From: a virus
Direction: 5' to 3' (one strand)
IMG/VR virus record: IMGVR_UViG_3300036985_007703
Location: 104,533 to 168,532 of that record
Length of the DNA: 64,000 nucleotides
Position 1 is the stretch's first letter; every line of letters starts with the position of its first letter. The position numbers and the translations under genes were made by a program. The notes under the pieces are model-generated. The model worked only from the letters and a program-made list of their open reading frames with translations, did no database searches and was not told where the DNA came from. Positions 40,886-49,426 of this stretch are shown piece by piece.

Positions 40886-41246
40886 GGGGATCCTCCGCCG
40901 TGATCTCCGACGCCACGCCGATCCGCGTCTTCTGCAGCTCCGCCCGGATCGCCATCAACTCCTGGAGCGTCCCGTGGAGCACCAACTGCCCCCGCCGATC
41001 CTTGTTGTGGTGGTCCGCAACGGTCATCTTTAACTTGAGGATCGCCGCCTGCCACCCCTCCTGAAACGCCTGCGCGACGAAATCCCGAGCCTCCTCCTCG
41101 GTCTTGCGGGTGATGTCGGCCTGGTAATGATTCACATACACCCCCGCCGCCCGCTTGGCAGCCATGGCGACGGTGTAGTCGATGCTCTGCGAGGCGGCCT
41201 CTGCGGCCACCCAGCGCACGTCCTCGGGGGTCATCACCTTGCCCAT
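40875..41246 (-). CDS. Hypothetical protein
   Basis: 123 residues, mainly helical. TPEDVRWVAAEAASQSIDYTVAMAAKRAAG and a C-terminal half that has Lys/Asp-rich turns (VADHHNKDRRGQ). It overlaps the next gene by 11 bases. No family recognised. Confidence 0.7.
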   Translation of the reverse strand: MGKVMTPEDVRWVAAEAASQSIDYTVAMAAKRAAGVYVNHYQADITRKTEEEARDFVAQAFQEGWQAAILKLKMTVADHHNKDRRGQLVLHGTLQELMAIRAELQKTRIGVASEITAEDPHGD

Positions 41247-41247
41247 G

Positions 41248-42756
41248 TCAATCCTCCTTGCCCAACAAGACCGCCAGGTACTCGTCCGCAATCGCGCGGT
41301 CGCTGGCCTGCTCCGCCGCGGGCAGCTCCGCATACGGGGTCTTGGCCTGGCGGTACCACCGCGCGATGGCCTCGTGCCCCCGCGCGAGCCCCGCCCCACC
41401 CTCGGCGTCGGTCGTCAGCGCGATGAGCCCCGCGTGCTCCCCCTGCCACGCCATCCAGCGCGCCCACACCATGTGGACGTGATCCGCGAGGGCCTCCCGC
41501 CGCTCGCGCATGCGCATACGCAGGGCCGCGTCCGCATCGGTCAGGATCCCGATGGCCCACCCCACGTCCGCCCGCAGGAGGGATTCCAAGATCCGCTGCG
41601 CCCACGCCTCTATCTGCTCCGGGGCCACCCGCAGCCCCGCCTCGCCGGTCAACAGGCACAGCGCATCGAACACGGCGAAGGCCGCGGTCTCCTGCGCATC
41701 GGCCCGCAGCGCCTCGGCCGGCGGGGCCCCCGCCGTCAGCTGGGCCCGCTCCGCCTCGCGCTCCTGCCGCTGCTTCGTCAGCAGGAAGTCGTGCATGGCC
41801 ATCATGGCGTTGGCGAACCAGCCCCGCATGAGGTCGAGGTCCGCCGTGGGATAGTGCGCGCAGTAGAGGCGCGCCCAGGCGTCCGCATCCGGGTTGAAGT
41901 GGATGCTGTGGTCGTAGTCGGCCACATCGACCGCGTCCTCGGGCTGGCCCTCGGCGGGCTGGTCGGGCGTGTCGTCACAATACGGCGCCACGGGGCCCAG
42001 GCACCGCGCGGCCAGCCCCTGCGTCACGCGCACCCCGTGCCCGCCCTCGTCGGTCCAGAGGCCCCCGCTGCCGTCCCGCACCACGCGGCGCACCACGCGC
42101 TTCTCGGCGCCATCCGCGCAGTCCTCCTCGAACCAGAAGTACCCCTCCACGCCCGGCTGCACGCCCTCGAACGTGGCCAGCAGGGCCCGGTCCACGGCCG
42201 CCGAGATCGCATCGCTCAGCGCATCGTCATGGTAGCTCCGCGAGCCATCCGGGTGCGTCGTCCACCCCTCCGCGGGGCCCAGGGCGTCGATCGTCCGGTC
42301 CAGCTGCTCGGAGAACGCCTCCAGGGCCTCCGCCACCTGCGCCCCGGCCGCCGTCACGCTGCCCCGCACGCGCAGGTCCTCGATCGGCTCGGGGGCCTGC
42401 GTCAGCACCACGTCCACCCCCAGCACGTCGCCCTCCTTCATCTCGATCCTCGCAATCTCGGCCGCCATGCTCGCCGCGGCGACCGCCTCGTTGTGGCGCA
42501 CCATCCGGTCCGCCGTCTCACGATCGCACACCATCGGGGACGCCGGGGGCATCAGCTGCACGTCGATGATCCGGGGCGCTACCGCCACGTAGTCCACGCG
42601 CCCCAGCGCCGCCCGCGCCCAAGGCGCCAAGATCCCCCGCGGCGCCTGGTAGGTCGGCGCCTCGGCCTGCATGCGCCGGATGCGCTGCCGGACCGCCTCG
42701 GGGTCCCACTGGAACGCGTCCCCGTTGGCGTTCCCCTTGGGATCGTCGTCACCCAT
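41248..42756 (-). CDS. Large hypothetical protein
   Basis: 502 residues. ATG at 42756. Acidic, mostly helical, with no motif that I recognise; contains WFEEDCADGAEKRVVRRVVRDGSGG, HYPTADLDLMRGWFANAMMAMHDFL and a C-terminal AIARWYRQAKTPYAELPAAEQASDRAIADEYLAV. A palindrome copy (41505-41522) lies in frame, encoding LRMRMR. It is the longest gene without a recognised function in this region. Confidence 0.75.
   Translation of the reverse strand: MGDDDPKGNANGDAFQWDPEAVRQRIRRMQAEAPTYQAPRGILAPWARAALGRVDYVAVAPRIIDVQLMPPASPMVCDRETADRMVRHNEAVAAASMAAEIARIEMKEGDVLGVDVVLTQAPEPIEDLRVRGSVTAAGAQVAEALEAFSEQLDRTIDALGPAEGWTTHPDGSRSYHDDALSDAISAAVDRALLATFEGVQPGVEGYFWFEEDCADGAEKRVVRRVVRDGSGGLWTDEGGHGVRVTQGLAARCLGPVAPYCDDTPDQPAEGQPEDAVDVADYDHSIHFNPDADAWARLYCAHYPTADLDLMRGWFANAMMAMHDFLLTKQRQEREAERAQLTAGAPPAEALRADAQETAAFAVFDALCLLTGEAGLRVAPEQIEAWAQRILESLLRADVGWAIGILTDADAALRMRMRERREALADHVHMVWARWMAWQGEHAGLIALTTDAEGGAGLARGHEAIARWYRQAKTPYAELPAAEQASDRAIADEYLAVLLGKED
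41505..41522. repeat. 18-bp palindrome copy 9 (inside a gene)
   Basis: CGCGCATGCGCATACGCA, in frame (LRMRMR). On the transcribed strand both departures from a perfect stem are U-G pairs. Confidence 0.88.
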
Positions 42757-42758
42757 CG

Positions 42759-43166
42759 TCAGTCCTCCTGATAGGTCTCGTACCACTCCAACTGGTCCGC
42801 CGCCGGCCAACAGATGCACGTGTCCGCAGGCAGGGCCACCCCGCCCCGTGCATCGCCCCGGATCTGCTTGGCCAGCTCCGCCGCCAGCTCGTTCGCCGCA
42901 TCCTCGTCCGGCGCCTCGACCCGGAACTCCAGGTCCACCGTCGCCGTCGCGCGCACCTTAAATTTCGCCATGATCCGCTCCTTCTGTGGCGTCCTCGCCA
43001 CGTAGCACTCGCAGTCCGCCGCGCCGGGGTCCGAGGCCCGCTGAAAACGGGCATACCCAGCGTGCTTCTCAAACGCCCAAAATGGCGCTGTTGCCCGGCA
43101 CTCGCCATGGTTGGCATCCGTGGGGAGACACCGCCGCCAGTGCCCGCACGTCCCGCACGTCCTCAT
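42759..43166 (-). CDS. Zinc-ribbon protein fused to a small second domain
   Basis: 135 residues. N-terminal MRTCGTCGHWRRC motif with more Cys (about 1-50), then a second domain starting at M66 (MAKFKVRATATVDLEFRVEAPDEDAANELAAELAKQ), a ferredoxin-like small unit. ATG at 43166 overlaps the previous stop (ATGA). The internal ATG at 42971 has a strong AAGGAG at good spacing, so a 70-residue short form may also be made. The two parts may have been separate genes whose stop was lost. Confidence 0.72.
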   Translation of the reverse strand: MRTCGTCGHWRRCLPTDANHGECRATAPFWAFEKHAGYARFQRASDPGAADCECYVARTPQKERIMAKFKVRATATVDLEFRVEAPDEDAANELAAELAKQIRGDARGGVALPADTCICWPAADQLEWYETYQED

Positions 43167-43786
43167 CGCGTCACCCCATGCCACGCTACCGCGATGGCGT
43201 CGTAGATCACCTTCCGCTGGGCATCGGTGAAGGCCCACCGCACCCCCACGTTTGCGTCCGCCCACTCCACCGGAGACCCTCCACGCTCCTCGCTCACCGC
43301 GCACCAGTCCGCGACCATCTCGTACAGGTAGAGGTCGAGCATCCGCGTCGCATCCACGATCTTGGCGGGCGGCGCATCTCGGTCCTGCAGGTTGATGCAC
43401 GCCGCGCGGATCCGCACGTCGGGATCCCAGTGCTCGGGGTGGTGCGGGTTGACCCGCACGTGCAGCTCCGTCGCTGCCCGCATCCGCCCCTCCATTCCCG
43501 GAGGCGGATCGAAGGGCACCCCGAGGTCCCGGCAGCGGTACTGCCACGTCACCCAGATATAGGGCTCGCGCTCGGGCTCGCGCAGCTTGCTCTGGTCGTG
43601 CACCTCCATCCGGCATATCAGCTGCCCCGCCATTATGTCGGAAAGCGCATCCGCCAGCCGCCGGCAATACTTCTGCACGAGGTCGATGTGCCGGTAGGTG
43701 CGCCGCTCGAAGTGCGCCACCATCTCGTCCACCCGCTGCTGCCACGCCAGCGTCGGCACGTTCACGCCATTCACGTCAATCGGCAT
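43163..43786 (-). CDS. DUF5662-like phage protein
   Basis: 207 residues. RRTYRHIDLVQKYCRRLADAL then HDQSKLREPEREPYIWVTW (about 75-95) match the H-D-x-S-K and E-P-Y pattern of the DUF5662 family, found in many phages. The family function is unknown; His/Asp groups suggest metal binding. NPHHPEHWDPD and DATRMLDLYLYEMVADWCA follow. ATG at 43786. Confidence 0.75.
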   Translation of the reverse strand: MPIDVNGVNVPTLAWQQRVDEMVAHFERRTYRHIDLVQKYCRRLADALSDIMAGQLICRMEVHDQSKLREPEREPYIWVTWQYRCRDLGVPFDPPPGMEGRMRAATELHVRVNPHHPEHWDPDVRIRAACINLQDRDAPPAKIVDATRMLDLYLYEMVADWCAVSEERGGSPVEWADANVGVRWAFTDAQRKVIYDAIAVAWHGVTR

Positions 43787-44381
43787 CACGCTTCTCCTCC
43801 GCGTAGGCCAGGGCCTGCACCAGCGCCCGTCGCCGCACATAGCGGAAGTCCGGCTGTTGGTATCCTTTGTCGTGCGTCCTCAAGACCACGAACCCGTAGC
43901 AGCGCAGGTTCATAAAAATCGCGCCATCCCAGCCCGCCATGGGCTCGCAGCAGGCGTTGCGCACCGCCACCCGCACATACCACGCGATCTCATGCTCCGG
44001 CACCGCCGCCGTGGCCTCCCGCACCGCCTCGCGCACCTCCCGCAGGCGATCCGCCGACGCCTCCCCCTCCGCATAGGCCCGCACCACCCGCAGCGCCTCG
44101 GCACAGGCGGGGTGCTCGTCTTTCGCGCTCTCCCGCGTCCACTGCGCGAGGTCGGCCGCCAGGTGGCGCCGCCGCCGCTCATCCAACACGTGCTCCACGA
44201 GCAGCCACGTGAGGTCACGGATGTCCACGTCGGGGTCCTTCGCGAGGGCCGCCACCTCGGCGGGGGCCAACTCCACGCGCCCCCGCCAGAGCTTGGCCAC
44301 CCGCTTGGGGGTCCATACCCCGCTGGGCCGGCGGGCCAGCACCATCGCCTCCGTGAGGCCCGTCGGGCGCTCCGCGCTCAT
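43776..44381 (-). CDS. Hypothetical protein, helical
   Basis: 201 residues. RPSGVWTPKRVAKLWRGRVELAPAEVAALAKDPDVDIRDLTWLLVEHVLDERRRRH at the N-terminus resembles a helical repeat protein; EHEIAWYVRVAVRNACCEPMAGWDG and VRRRALVQALAYAEEK follow. Overlaps the next gene by 11 bases. No family recognised. Confidence 0.72.
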   Translation of the reverse strand: MSAERPTGLTEAMVLARRPSGVWTPKRVAKLWRGRVELAPAEVAALAKDPDVDIRDLTWLLVEHVLDERRRRHLAADLAQWTRESAKDEHPACAEALRVVRAYAEGEASADRLREVREAVREATAAVPEHEIAWYVRVAVRNACCEPMAGWDGAIFMNLRCYGFVVLRTHDKGYQQPDFRYVRRRALVQALAYAEEKRDAD

Positions 44382-44545
44382 CGCGGCTCCCCCGCCTGCT
44401 GCGCCCCCGCCTGCCAACGCTTTTCCATGCAGTGTACGCAGGGATGCAGTTCAAGGATGACCTTGCTCTTCCACTCCTCGCGCCGGGCCACCATCAGGGG
44501 CGCCCCACAGCTTGCGCACTTCGCCTCAATCTCCTTCGACTTCAT
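44378..44545 (-). CDS. Very small zinc-ribbon protein
   Basis: 55 residues. CASCGAPLMV (Cys pair) and CVHCME (second pair) make one zinc ribbon. ATG at 44545; stop overlaps the next start. Function unknown. Confidence 0.7.
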   Translation of the reverse strand: MKSKEIEAKCASCGAPLMVARREEWKSKVILELHPCVHCMEKRWQAGAQQAGEPR

Positions 44546-44795
44546 GCTGCCCCTCCCAGCGGAACGCCGGTTCGCGCACGGCCCACTCGTGGCCAGCCGC
44601 GCATGTTGCAATCAGGCGCTCAGTCAGCCCCTTGTCGGCCTCGATAAACCCAGCATGCCGCGCGTCGACCACCCCTCCAGCACAGTGCGGACATGTCCCC
44701 CGCTGCAAGGCATCCTCGATGTCCGCCACCTTCTTCGCCTCAATCTTGCCCATGACTGCGCTGATCTCGCCCAAGAGATCCTTAATCTCGCTCAT
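44526..44795 (-). CDS. Small protein with zinc knuckle
   Basis: 89 residues. Helix (SEIKDLLGEISAVMGKIEAKKVADIEDAL) then CPHCAGG and a lone C. ATG at 44795 in an overlap; it overlaps the next gene by 20 bases. Function unknown. Confidence 0.7.
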   Translation of the reverse strand: MSEIKDLLGEISAVMGKIEAKKVADIEDALQRGTCPHCAGGVVDARHAGFIEADKGLTERLIATCAAGHEWAVREPAFRWEGQHEVEGD

Positions 44796-45052
44796 CCCTC
44801 GTGCTCCTTCCCCAACAACGGGGGCGCCCCGCACCCCGGATAGCGGTACGCGACCATCCGCTCGATGTACTCGTCGCTCGTCCAGGCCTTGTCCTCAAAC
44901 AGCCCAGGGCACTCGCGCAGGGCGATGTGCGAGGCCCGGAGAAACCGCTCGCGCGGGGTGGCGGGCCGGGTGCTCTTGCCCACGCCCTTGTGCATGTTGA
45001 CCGCCCGCCGCAGCTCCGTGCGGTAGGCCTTCGCGCCATCCCAGTCGATCAT
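44792..45052 (-). CDS. Small hypothetical protein
   Basis: 86 residues. DGAKAYRTELRRAVNMHKG, then PRERFLRASHIALRECPGLFEDKAWTSDEYIERMVAYRYPG. ATG at 45052. Conserved-looking Trp/Tyr/Asp pattern; no family recognised. Confidence 0.7.
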   Translation of the reverse strand: MIDWDGAKAYRTELRRAVNMHKGVGKSTRPATPRERFLRASHIALRECPGLFEDKAWTSDEYIERMVAYRYPGCGAPPLLGKEHEG

Positions 45053-45387
45053 GGCGTCACCCCCACCATCCTGCCAAAACACGGCATGGAGCACGCGGGA
45101 TGCACCCCGCTCCAGTGCGCCTCGATCTCGGGCACCTGCCGCCCGCACTGCTCGCAGACCACGCACTCCCCCAACGGCACGTAGTCCCCGTGCCCCTGCG
45201 TGGGGAACTGCGCCGCGGTCGGGTCATCGACCGTCCCGTCCGGGCGCACGCACCACCAGTGGGGTTGTTGGCCCCACGCGGCGTCATGGTAGTGGCCCCG
45301 CACAAGCCGCAAGGTAGGATCCGCCTGGCACCGCGCCTCGGCCAACTCCCGGCAGCGCCCGCGCAACGCCCGATCAACTGAGGTCAT
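45049..45387 (-). CDS. Small Cys-containing protein
   Basis: 112 residues. CVVCEQCGR and CSMPC, so a metal site is possible; HYHDAAWGQQPHWWCVRPDGTVDDPTAAQFP makes a compact loop domain. ATG at 45387. Function unknown. Confidence 0.7.
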   Translation of the reverse strand: MTSVDRALRGRCRELAEARCQADPTLRLVRGHYHDAAWGQQPHWWCVRPDGTVDDPTAAQFPTQGHGDYVPLGECVVCEQCGRQVPEIEAHWSGVHPACSMPCFGRMVGVTP

Positions 45388-46331
45388 GGCTTGATCCTCT
45401 TGAGCTGCTCGACGATCCACCGCGCCGTCGTGGCCGTGTCTTCGGACATACGATCCCCGTGAGCAAAGTTGTTCTCCACCATGTCCACCGCCTCGACGAT
45501 GGCCGCCGCCCGCCCCGAGGCGATCCCCTCTGTTCGCGCCACCGCTTTTTGCGCATACGCCGTCCGCAGGATCGCGACTAACGCCGTGATCTTCTCGGCC
45601 AAGGTATCGCCCGCTGGGCCGCGCGGGACCATCTCGTTCGCGGCCTCTAGCGCCCGATACGCCGCGTCAATGCGCTCCCGCAAGGCCCCCGCCTCCCGCC
45701 GCGCCGCATCCCGCTCCATGAGCAGCTTCTCCACCGCCCCCGGCAGCAGCTTCTCATCGAGCTTGTCGAACTCGACATGCTTGGCCGCCGCGTGGATGAG
45801 CTGCCACCGCTCGTTCGACCGCTTCCGCTCTCGTTCGAACCCCTCGCGCAGGGCCTCCACCTCCCGCTTCCACCGATCCAGCGCCACCTCCAGGTCCCGG
45901 CGCTGCCCCAGGAGCGACTCCGCGAAGGTCCCCAGCCGCTTTGGCAGGGTCTCCAGGTCCCCCATCTCCCCGCCGTACCCGAGCGCCCGGAACGCCTCGC
46001 ACACGGCGTGGACGATGCCCTTGTAGGCATGGGCCTTCGCCCACCAGTAGTCGACCGAGTTGCCCTTGTAGATCATCGACCGCGCGAGCGGTTCCATCTG
46101 CGCCTCGACCGCCTCCAACTCCTCGCGCACCGCGTCCCGCTCGGCGGTCAACCGCGCGACCACCGTCCGGTGCAACAACTGGGGGACCGTGGGCGCAGGG
46201 GGATCGAGCGGCCGGGCCACCGGCAAATCCGCCGCATGCAGGTGGTGCCCGCAGTCGAAGCACACTTCTTGCGAGATGTTCACATGCCCCGACCCGCAGA
46301 TCGGACACGTCACCCAGGCACTTGTGCTCAT
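45384..46331 (-). CDS. Zinc ribbon plus long coiled coil
   Basis: 315 residues. N-terminal zinc ribbon (CPICGSG and CFDCGHH, about 8-30), then Pro linker, then long charged helices (about 60-300) with DRWKREVEALREGFERERKRSNERW and AARREAGALRERIDAAYRALEAANEMV. Position in an operon of zinc-ribbon proteins. A structural or tethering protein, or a host-factor binder; unrecognised. Confidence 0.72.
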   Translation of the reverse strand: MSTSAWVTCPICGSGHVNISQEVCFDCGHHLHAADLPVARPLDPPAPTVPQLLHRTVVARLTAERDAVREELEAVEAQMEPLARSMIYKGNSVDYWWAKAHAYKGIVHAVCEAFRALGYGGEMGDLETLPKRLGTFAESLLGQRRDLEVALDRWKREVEALREGFERERKRSNERWQLIHAAAKHVEFDKLDEKLLPGAVEKLLMERDAARREAGALRERIDAAYRALEAANEMVPRGPAGDTLAEKITALVAILRTAYAQKAVARTEGIASGRAAAIVEAVDMVENNFAHGDRMSEDTATTARWIVEQLKRIKP

Positions 46332-46525
46332 TGCGTGGCCTCCTCCTCCAGCAGCGCCACCACCCACCCGAACAGGGCGAGCTGCTCGTCGAGGTCCGCC
46401 TCGCCGTACCAGTCGGCCAGCACCTCGGAGTGCGCCCGCAGGGCCGCCTCGAACCCCACCAGCGCCGCGTAGTGCCCCTGCTCGGCCTCGTGCGCCTGGA
46501 TCCAGCGGTCAATCACCGTCGACAT
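46328..46525 (-). CDS. Small helical acidic protein
   Basis: 65 residues, nearly all helical (IDRWIQAHEAEQGHYAALVGFEAALRAHSE, then DLDEQLALFGWVVALLEEEA). Acidic helical peptides of this size are often inhibitors that bind one host protein, but nothing here shows that. ATG at 46525. Confidence 0.65.
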   Translation of the reverse strand: MSTVIDRWIQAHEAEQGHYAALVGFEAALRAHSEVLADWYGEADLDEQLALFGWVVALLEEEATQ

Positions 46526-46832
46526 CGCGCGCCTCCTTGGGATCCAGGCCGTACCGCCCCAGGATCTCCCGGCGCAGGGCCCGCGCCTCCCGGATCTGCC
46601 GGTTGACCTCGACCAGGACCGCCCAGTCCGCCGCCTCTGCGCGGGGTGGATCCTCCACCTCATCTGGTGGGCAGATGCAGTAGGAGTCCCGGCGCGTCCC
46701 CTCAGGCCACCGATCCCGGCAGGCGGGGCACTGGCGCTCGTAGGGCCACCCCACCGCGCAGAAGCACCTGGAGACGTGCTTATGGCAGTACGCCCCCTCC
46801 GCGGCCAGCCGCTCGTCAATCTCTACCGTCAT
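46509..46832 (-). CDS. Cys-rich small protein
   Basis: 107 residues. CHKHVSRCFC and CPACRDRW, then CICPPDE make a zinc-finger arrangement; C-terminal helix (LRREILGRYGLDPKEARD). ATG at 46832, overlap with previous gene. Function unknown. Confidence 0.7.
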   Translation of the reverse strand: MTVEIDERLAAEGAYCHKHVSRCFCAVGWPYERQCPACRDRWPEGTRRDSYCICPPDEVEDPPRAEAADWAVLVEVNRQIREARALRREILGRYGLDPKEARDVDGD

Positions 46833-47173
46833 AACGTCACCTCGCGCTCCAAGTAGGCCGCATCGCTCTCGATGTGTTCCGCCCGGTAGCGGTCGTGTCC
46901 CTCCTCGTGCCCCACGTAGCGCTGCGCCCGGTCCCGCAGGGCCGCCGCGCACGCCGCGAGGGCCTCTGCCCGCCCCGCCCGGCGCTCCCGTTGGCACGCC
47001 GCCTCCAGGGCCTCGCTGCGCGCCCGCTCCTCGGTCAGGGACTCGCACTGCTCAGCCCACTGCCGGTTCTGGCTCTCCGCCGCGCGCTGCCACCCCGCCG
47101 CGCTCGCCCACACCTCCTCCAACTCGACCTTTAGGCGCGCGTTCTCCAACTTCAGGTTCTCAAGCTCGCGCAT
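46829..47173 (-). CDS. Coiled-coil protein
   Basis: 114 residues. LENLKLENARLKVELEEVWASAAGW and further heptads to residue 70, then a His/Tyr/Asp segment YVGHEEGHDRYRAEHIESDAAY. The second of two ATGs (47173) is preferred by spacing from GGAGGAG. Function unknown. Confidence 0.7.
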   Translation of the reverse strand: MRELENLKLENARLKVELEEVWASAAGWQRAAESQNRQWAEQCESLTEERARSEALEAACQRERRAGRAEALAACAAALRDRAQRYVGHEEGHDRYRAEHIESDAAYLEREVTL

Positions 47174-47175
47174 CA

Positions 47176-47445
47176 TCACTCCTCCCCCGAAAACAGCAGA
47201 TCGCATCCGCTGGCCGACATGCTCAGGCCCACTAGCGTCGCCAGGTCGCGCCGGCGGTTCTGCCGATGCCGCTCCGTGCGCCGCACCGACTCCCGCTGCT
47301 CCTCGGTGAGGCCCTCCCACCAGGCCGCCCGCTCGATCGCGTTGCGCTCCCGCAGCGCCTCCTGCTGCGCCCGCAGGGCGGCATCCCGCTCGAACGCCTG
47401 CGCCCGCCGCTGCCCGAGGTCGCCCCGTCGCCGTGCCTCGCCCAT
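47176..47445 (-). CDS. Small basic helical protein
   Basis: 89 residues. GEARRRGDLGQRRAQAFERDAALRAQQEALRERNAIERAAWWEGL, rich in Arg and Ala. ATG at 47445 has AAGGAG 8 bases upstream. Function unknown. Confidence 0.65.
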   Translation of the reverse strand: MGEARRRGDLGQRRAQAFERDAALRAQQEALRERNAIERAAWWEGLTEEQRESVRRTERHRQNRRRDLATLVGLSMSASGCDLLFSGEE

Positions 47446-47666
47446 CAGGGGTGCTCCTTCCAAAACCGCCGCAGCTCATCGCTCACCGTGGCGAGCCCCC
47501 AGCGCTCCCCCTCGTACACCTCGGGGCGCTGGGTGGCCTCAGCCATGCGTGCCTTCAACCATGTCCGCACCTCATCGCGTGCCACCGCCCGTCCCTTCTG
47601 CTCTGCCGCACGCAGCGCCGCCGCCACGTCCATGCACATCTCCTTGGCTGTCGTGTCCTTGTTCAC
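47445..47666 (-). CDS. Small hypothetical protein
   Basis: 73 residues, GTG start in a GTGA overlap. DVAAALRAAEQKGRAVARDEVRTWLKARMAEA is helical. Function unknown. Confidence 0.65.
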   Translation of the reverse strand: MNKDTTAKEMCMDVAAALRAAEQKGRAVARDEVRTWLKARMAEATQRPEVYEGERWGLATVSDELRRFWKEHP

Positions 47667-48154
47667 TTCAACCTCCCCATCGATCCTATCGAAGCCGTAT
47701 AGCTCTCGTCATATCGCCCACGCAGGTATGCATCGCGCAACGCCGCCGCCACCCGCATCGCCACCGTCTCCACGGGCGGTTCCTCCTCGGCGGTCGTGCG
47801 ATCGTTCGTCCGTAGCGCGACCTCCACCCCGTCCAACCACGCCGACAGCGCCCGCACCCGATCCCGCATCTCCCGCCATTCCGCATGCAGATCCCGGATC
47901 TTGTGCCGCAGGGCCGCGACCTCCGCCGCCTCCCAGCAGCGCTCCCCGCAGGGGAACCCCGCCAGCACCGGCAGCGGCAGCTCCCCGACCTGCACCCAGA
48001 GCGCCCCGTCCTGCGCGCGGGTCACCTGGTAGGCGATCCGCGTGTTGTCCGACAGGCCCTGGATCCCCTCGGGGGGACAATGCCAGTACCAAGCCCGCTG
48101 CCCCGGCGCGAGGTCCGCATACTTCTCCTGCCAGGCGTCCATCTCGATGCTCAT
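47663..48154 (-). CDS. Hypothetical protein
   Basis: 163 residues. Beta-rich start (YWHCPPEGIQGLSDNTRIAYQVTRAQDGALWVQVGELPLPVLAG), then helices (VAALRHKIRDLHAEWREMRDRVRAL), then charged tail with RYDESYTASI. ATG at 48154. No family recognised. Confidence 0.7.
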   Translation of the reverse strand: MSIEMDAWQEKYADLAPGQRAWYWHCPPEGIQGLSDNTRIAYQVTRAQDGALWVQVGELPLPVLAGFPCGERCWEAAEVAALRHKIRDLHAEWREMRDRVRALSAWLDGVEVALRTNDRTTAEEEPPVETVAMRVAAALRDAYLRGRYDESYTASIGSMGRLK

Positions 48155-48450
48155 GGCTTCTCCCCGCGCCGCACGCTCATCCGCTCGGGCGGCAGCTTGA
48201 ACCCCCATCTGGCCGCCTCCGCCTTCAGGGGGCCCCAATGGTGGTGGTTGTCGCACCGCTCCCAGAGGTCCAGCATGCGCGCGTAAAGCACCTCGACGGG
48301 CTCCTCGATCATCTCGACCGTCACGCGCCACCGCCGCACGCTCACCTCACCGCTGCAGCAAGAGGGCAACTCCTGCCGGAGCTGATCCAGAACGTGCTTC
48401 GAGGGGCGGTGGTAGGTCTCGAACATCACCAGATCCGGCACTCTCGTCAT
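48151..48450 (-). CDS. Small hypothetical protein
   Basis: 99 residues. VMFETYHRPSKHVLDQLRQELPSCCSGEVSVRRWRVTVEMIEEPVEVLYARM followed by HHHWGPLKAEAARWGF. ATG at 48450. Function unknown. Confidence 0.65.
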   Translation of the reverse strand: MTRVPDLVMFETYHRPSKHVLDQLRQELPSCCSGEVSVRRWRVTVEMIEEPVEVLYARMLDLWERCDNHHHWGPLKAEAARWGFKLPPERMSVRRGEKP

Positions 48451-48698
48451 GACAACCCCTCGTCCGTATCCACCAGCGCCCGCCACCCCCACACGGTGAT
48501 CGCGAACGCCGGCCCCTCGTGGGTCTGCGCACACGTCTGGCAGTCCGCCCAGTCGTTGCACTTATCGACCAGCTGCTCCCGCTCTAGCCGGCGGATCGCC
48601 GTCCAGTCAGCGGACCCATGGGGCATAATCCCCTCCCATGTTTCGAACGCCTTCGCCGCCGCCTGGAGCACCCGCCGGTCGTTCACCGTCAACCGCAT
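48447..48698 (-). CDS. Small winged-helix-like protein
   Basis: 83 residues. RRVLQAAAKAFETWEGIMPHGSADWTAIRRLEREQLVDKC looks like the helices of a DNA-binding winged-helix domain, with CNDWADCQTC inserted before a C-terminal strand AFAITVWGWRAL. ATG at 48698. Assignment by eye only. Confidence 0.6.
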   Translation of the reverse strand: MRLTVNDRRVLQAAAKAFETWEGIMPHGSADWTAIRRLEREQLVDKCNDWADCQTCAQTHEGPAFAITVWGWRALVDTDEGLS

Positions 48699-49048
48699 GG
48701 ATCCCCCGGCGGATCGAACAGCAGCTTGCCCCGTGGCTCGATGTACATGTCCGACCCGCGCTCGTAGTACATCTCGCACCCCTGGTGCAGATACTCGACG
48801 CCGTCCGGGTGCTGGACCTCCACGGCTGTCATCTCCTTGATCTTGTCCCCGCACCCCGGCGCCGAGCAGCGCCACGTGCGGACCGTCGGATCCCCCAGAC
48901 TCGTATTGGGCACGATCCGCGCCCGGCAGGTGGGCACGGCGAAGGAATCGATCCACGCCTGCTCGCGCCGCCGGCTCTCCTCCTCGTGCTTCGAGGTGGA
49001 GTGGGGCACCCAAATCACGTCCAACCCTGCTGGTGTCTTCTCGCTCAT
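48689..49048 (-). CDS. Cys-containing hypothetical protein
   Basis: 119 residues. TCRARIVPNT, CSAPGCGDKI and GCEMYYERG, so a zinc site is likely. ATG at 49048. Function unknown. Confidence 0.68.
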   Translation of the reverse strand: MSEKTPAGLDVIWVPHSTSKHEEESRRREQAWIDSFAVPTCRARIVPNTSLGDPTVRTWRCSAPGCGDKIKEMTAVEVQHPDGVEYLHQGCEMYYERGSDMYIEPRGKLLFDPPGDPCG

Positions 49049-49266
49049 GGCCGCACCACCCCGTGCTCCCGCGCCGTCCGCTCGTGGACCGCGTCCCCCG
49101 TCACGTCCTCGCAGAGGGGGTCGCCGGGGTCCTCACCCGCCAGGCGCCAGAAGTAACAGTCGCTCTCGGGGTGCAGCCACAGCCGGTACGCCCCAGAGAT
49201 TACGACCTCCCACCCGCGCTCCCGCAGGTCGTCCTTAATTTTCGCGATCAGCTTGCTGTGATCCAT
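49045..49266 (-). CDS. Small hypothetical protein
   Basis: 73 residues. IAKIKDDLRERGWEVVISGAYRLWLHPESDCYFWRLAGED, a possible beta-alpha unit. ATG at 49266; overlaps next gene by 32 bases. Function unknown. Confidence 0.65.
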   Translation of the reverse strand: MDHSKLIAKIKDDLRERGWEVVISGAYRLWLHPESDCYFWRLAGEDPGDPLCEDVTGDAVHERTAREHGVVRP

Positions 49267-49426
49267 CGGTCATCCTCGCTTGCTCGTTCAGGGGGTAGAT
49301 GCACTTGGCGACCGCCCACGAGAGGTGCCAGTCCATGCGGATGCTCTCGTACGGGCGCCAAACGATGCTCGCGAACAACCGCAGGCGCTTGAGCCACTCG
49401 GGTTGCAGGTTCCACCAGTCGATCAT
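49235..49426 (-). CDS. Small hypothetical protein
   Basis: 63 residues, Trp-rich (DWWNLQPEWLKRLRLFASIVWRPYESIRMDWHLSWAVAKC). ATG at 49426 in an overlap with the previous stop. Could be membrane-associated. Function unknown. Confidence 0.62.
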   Translation of the reverse strand: MIDWWNLQPEWLKRLRLFASIVWRPYESIRMDWHLSWAVAKCIYPLNEQARMTDGSQQADREN

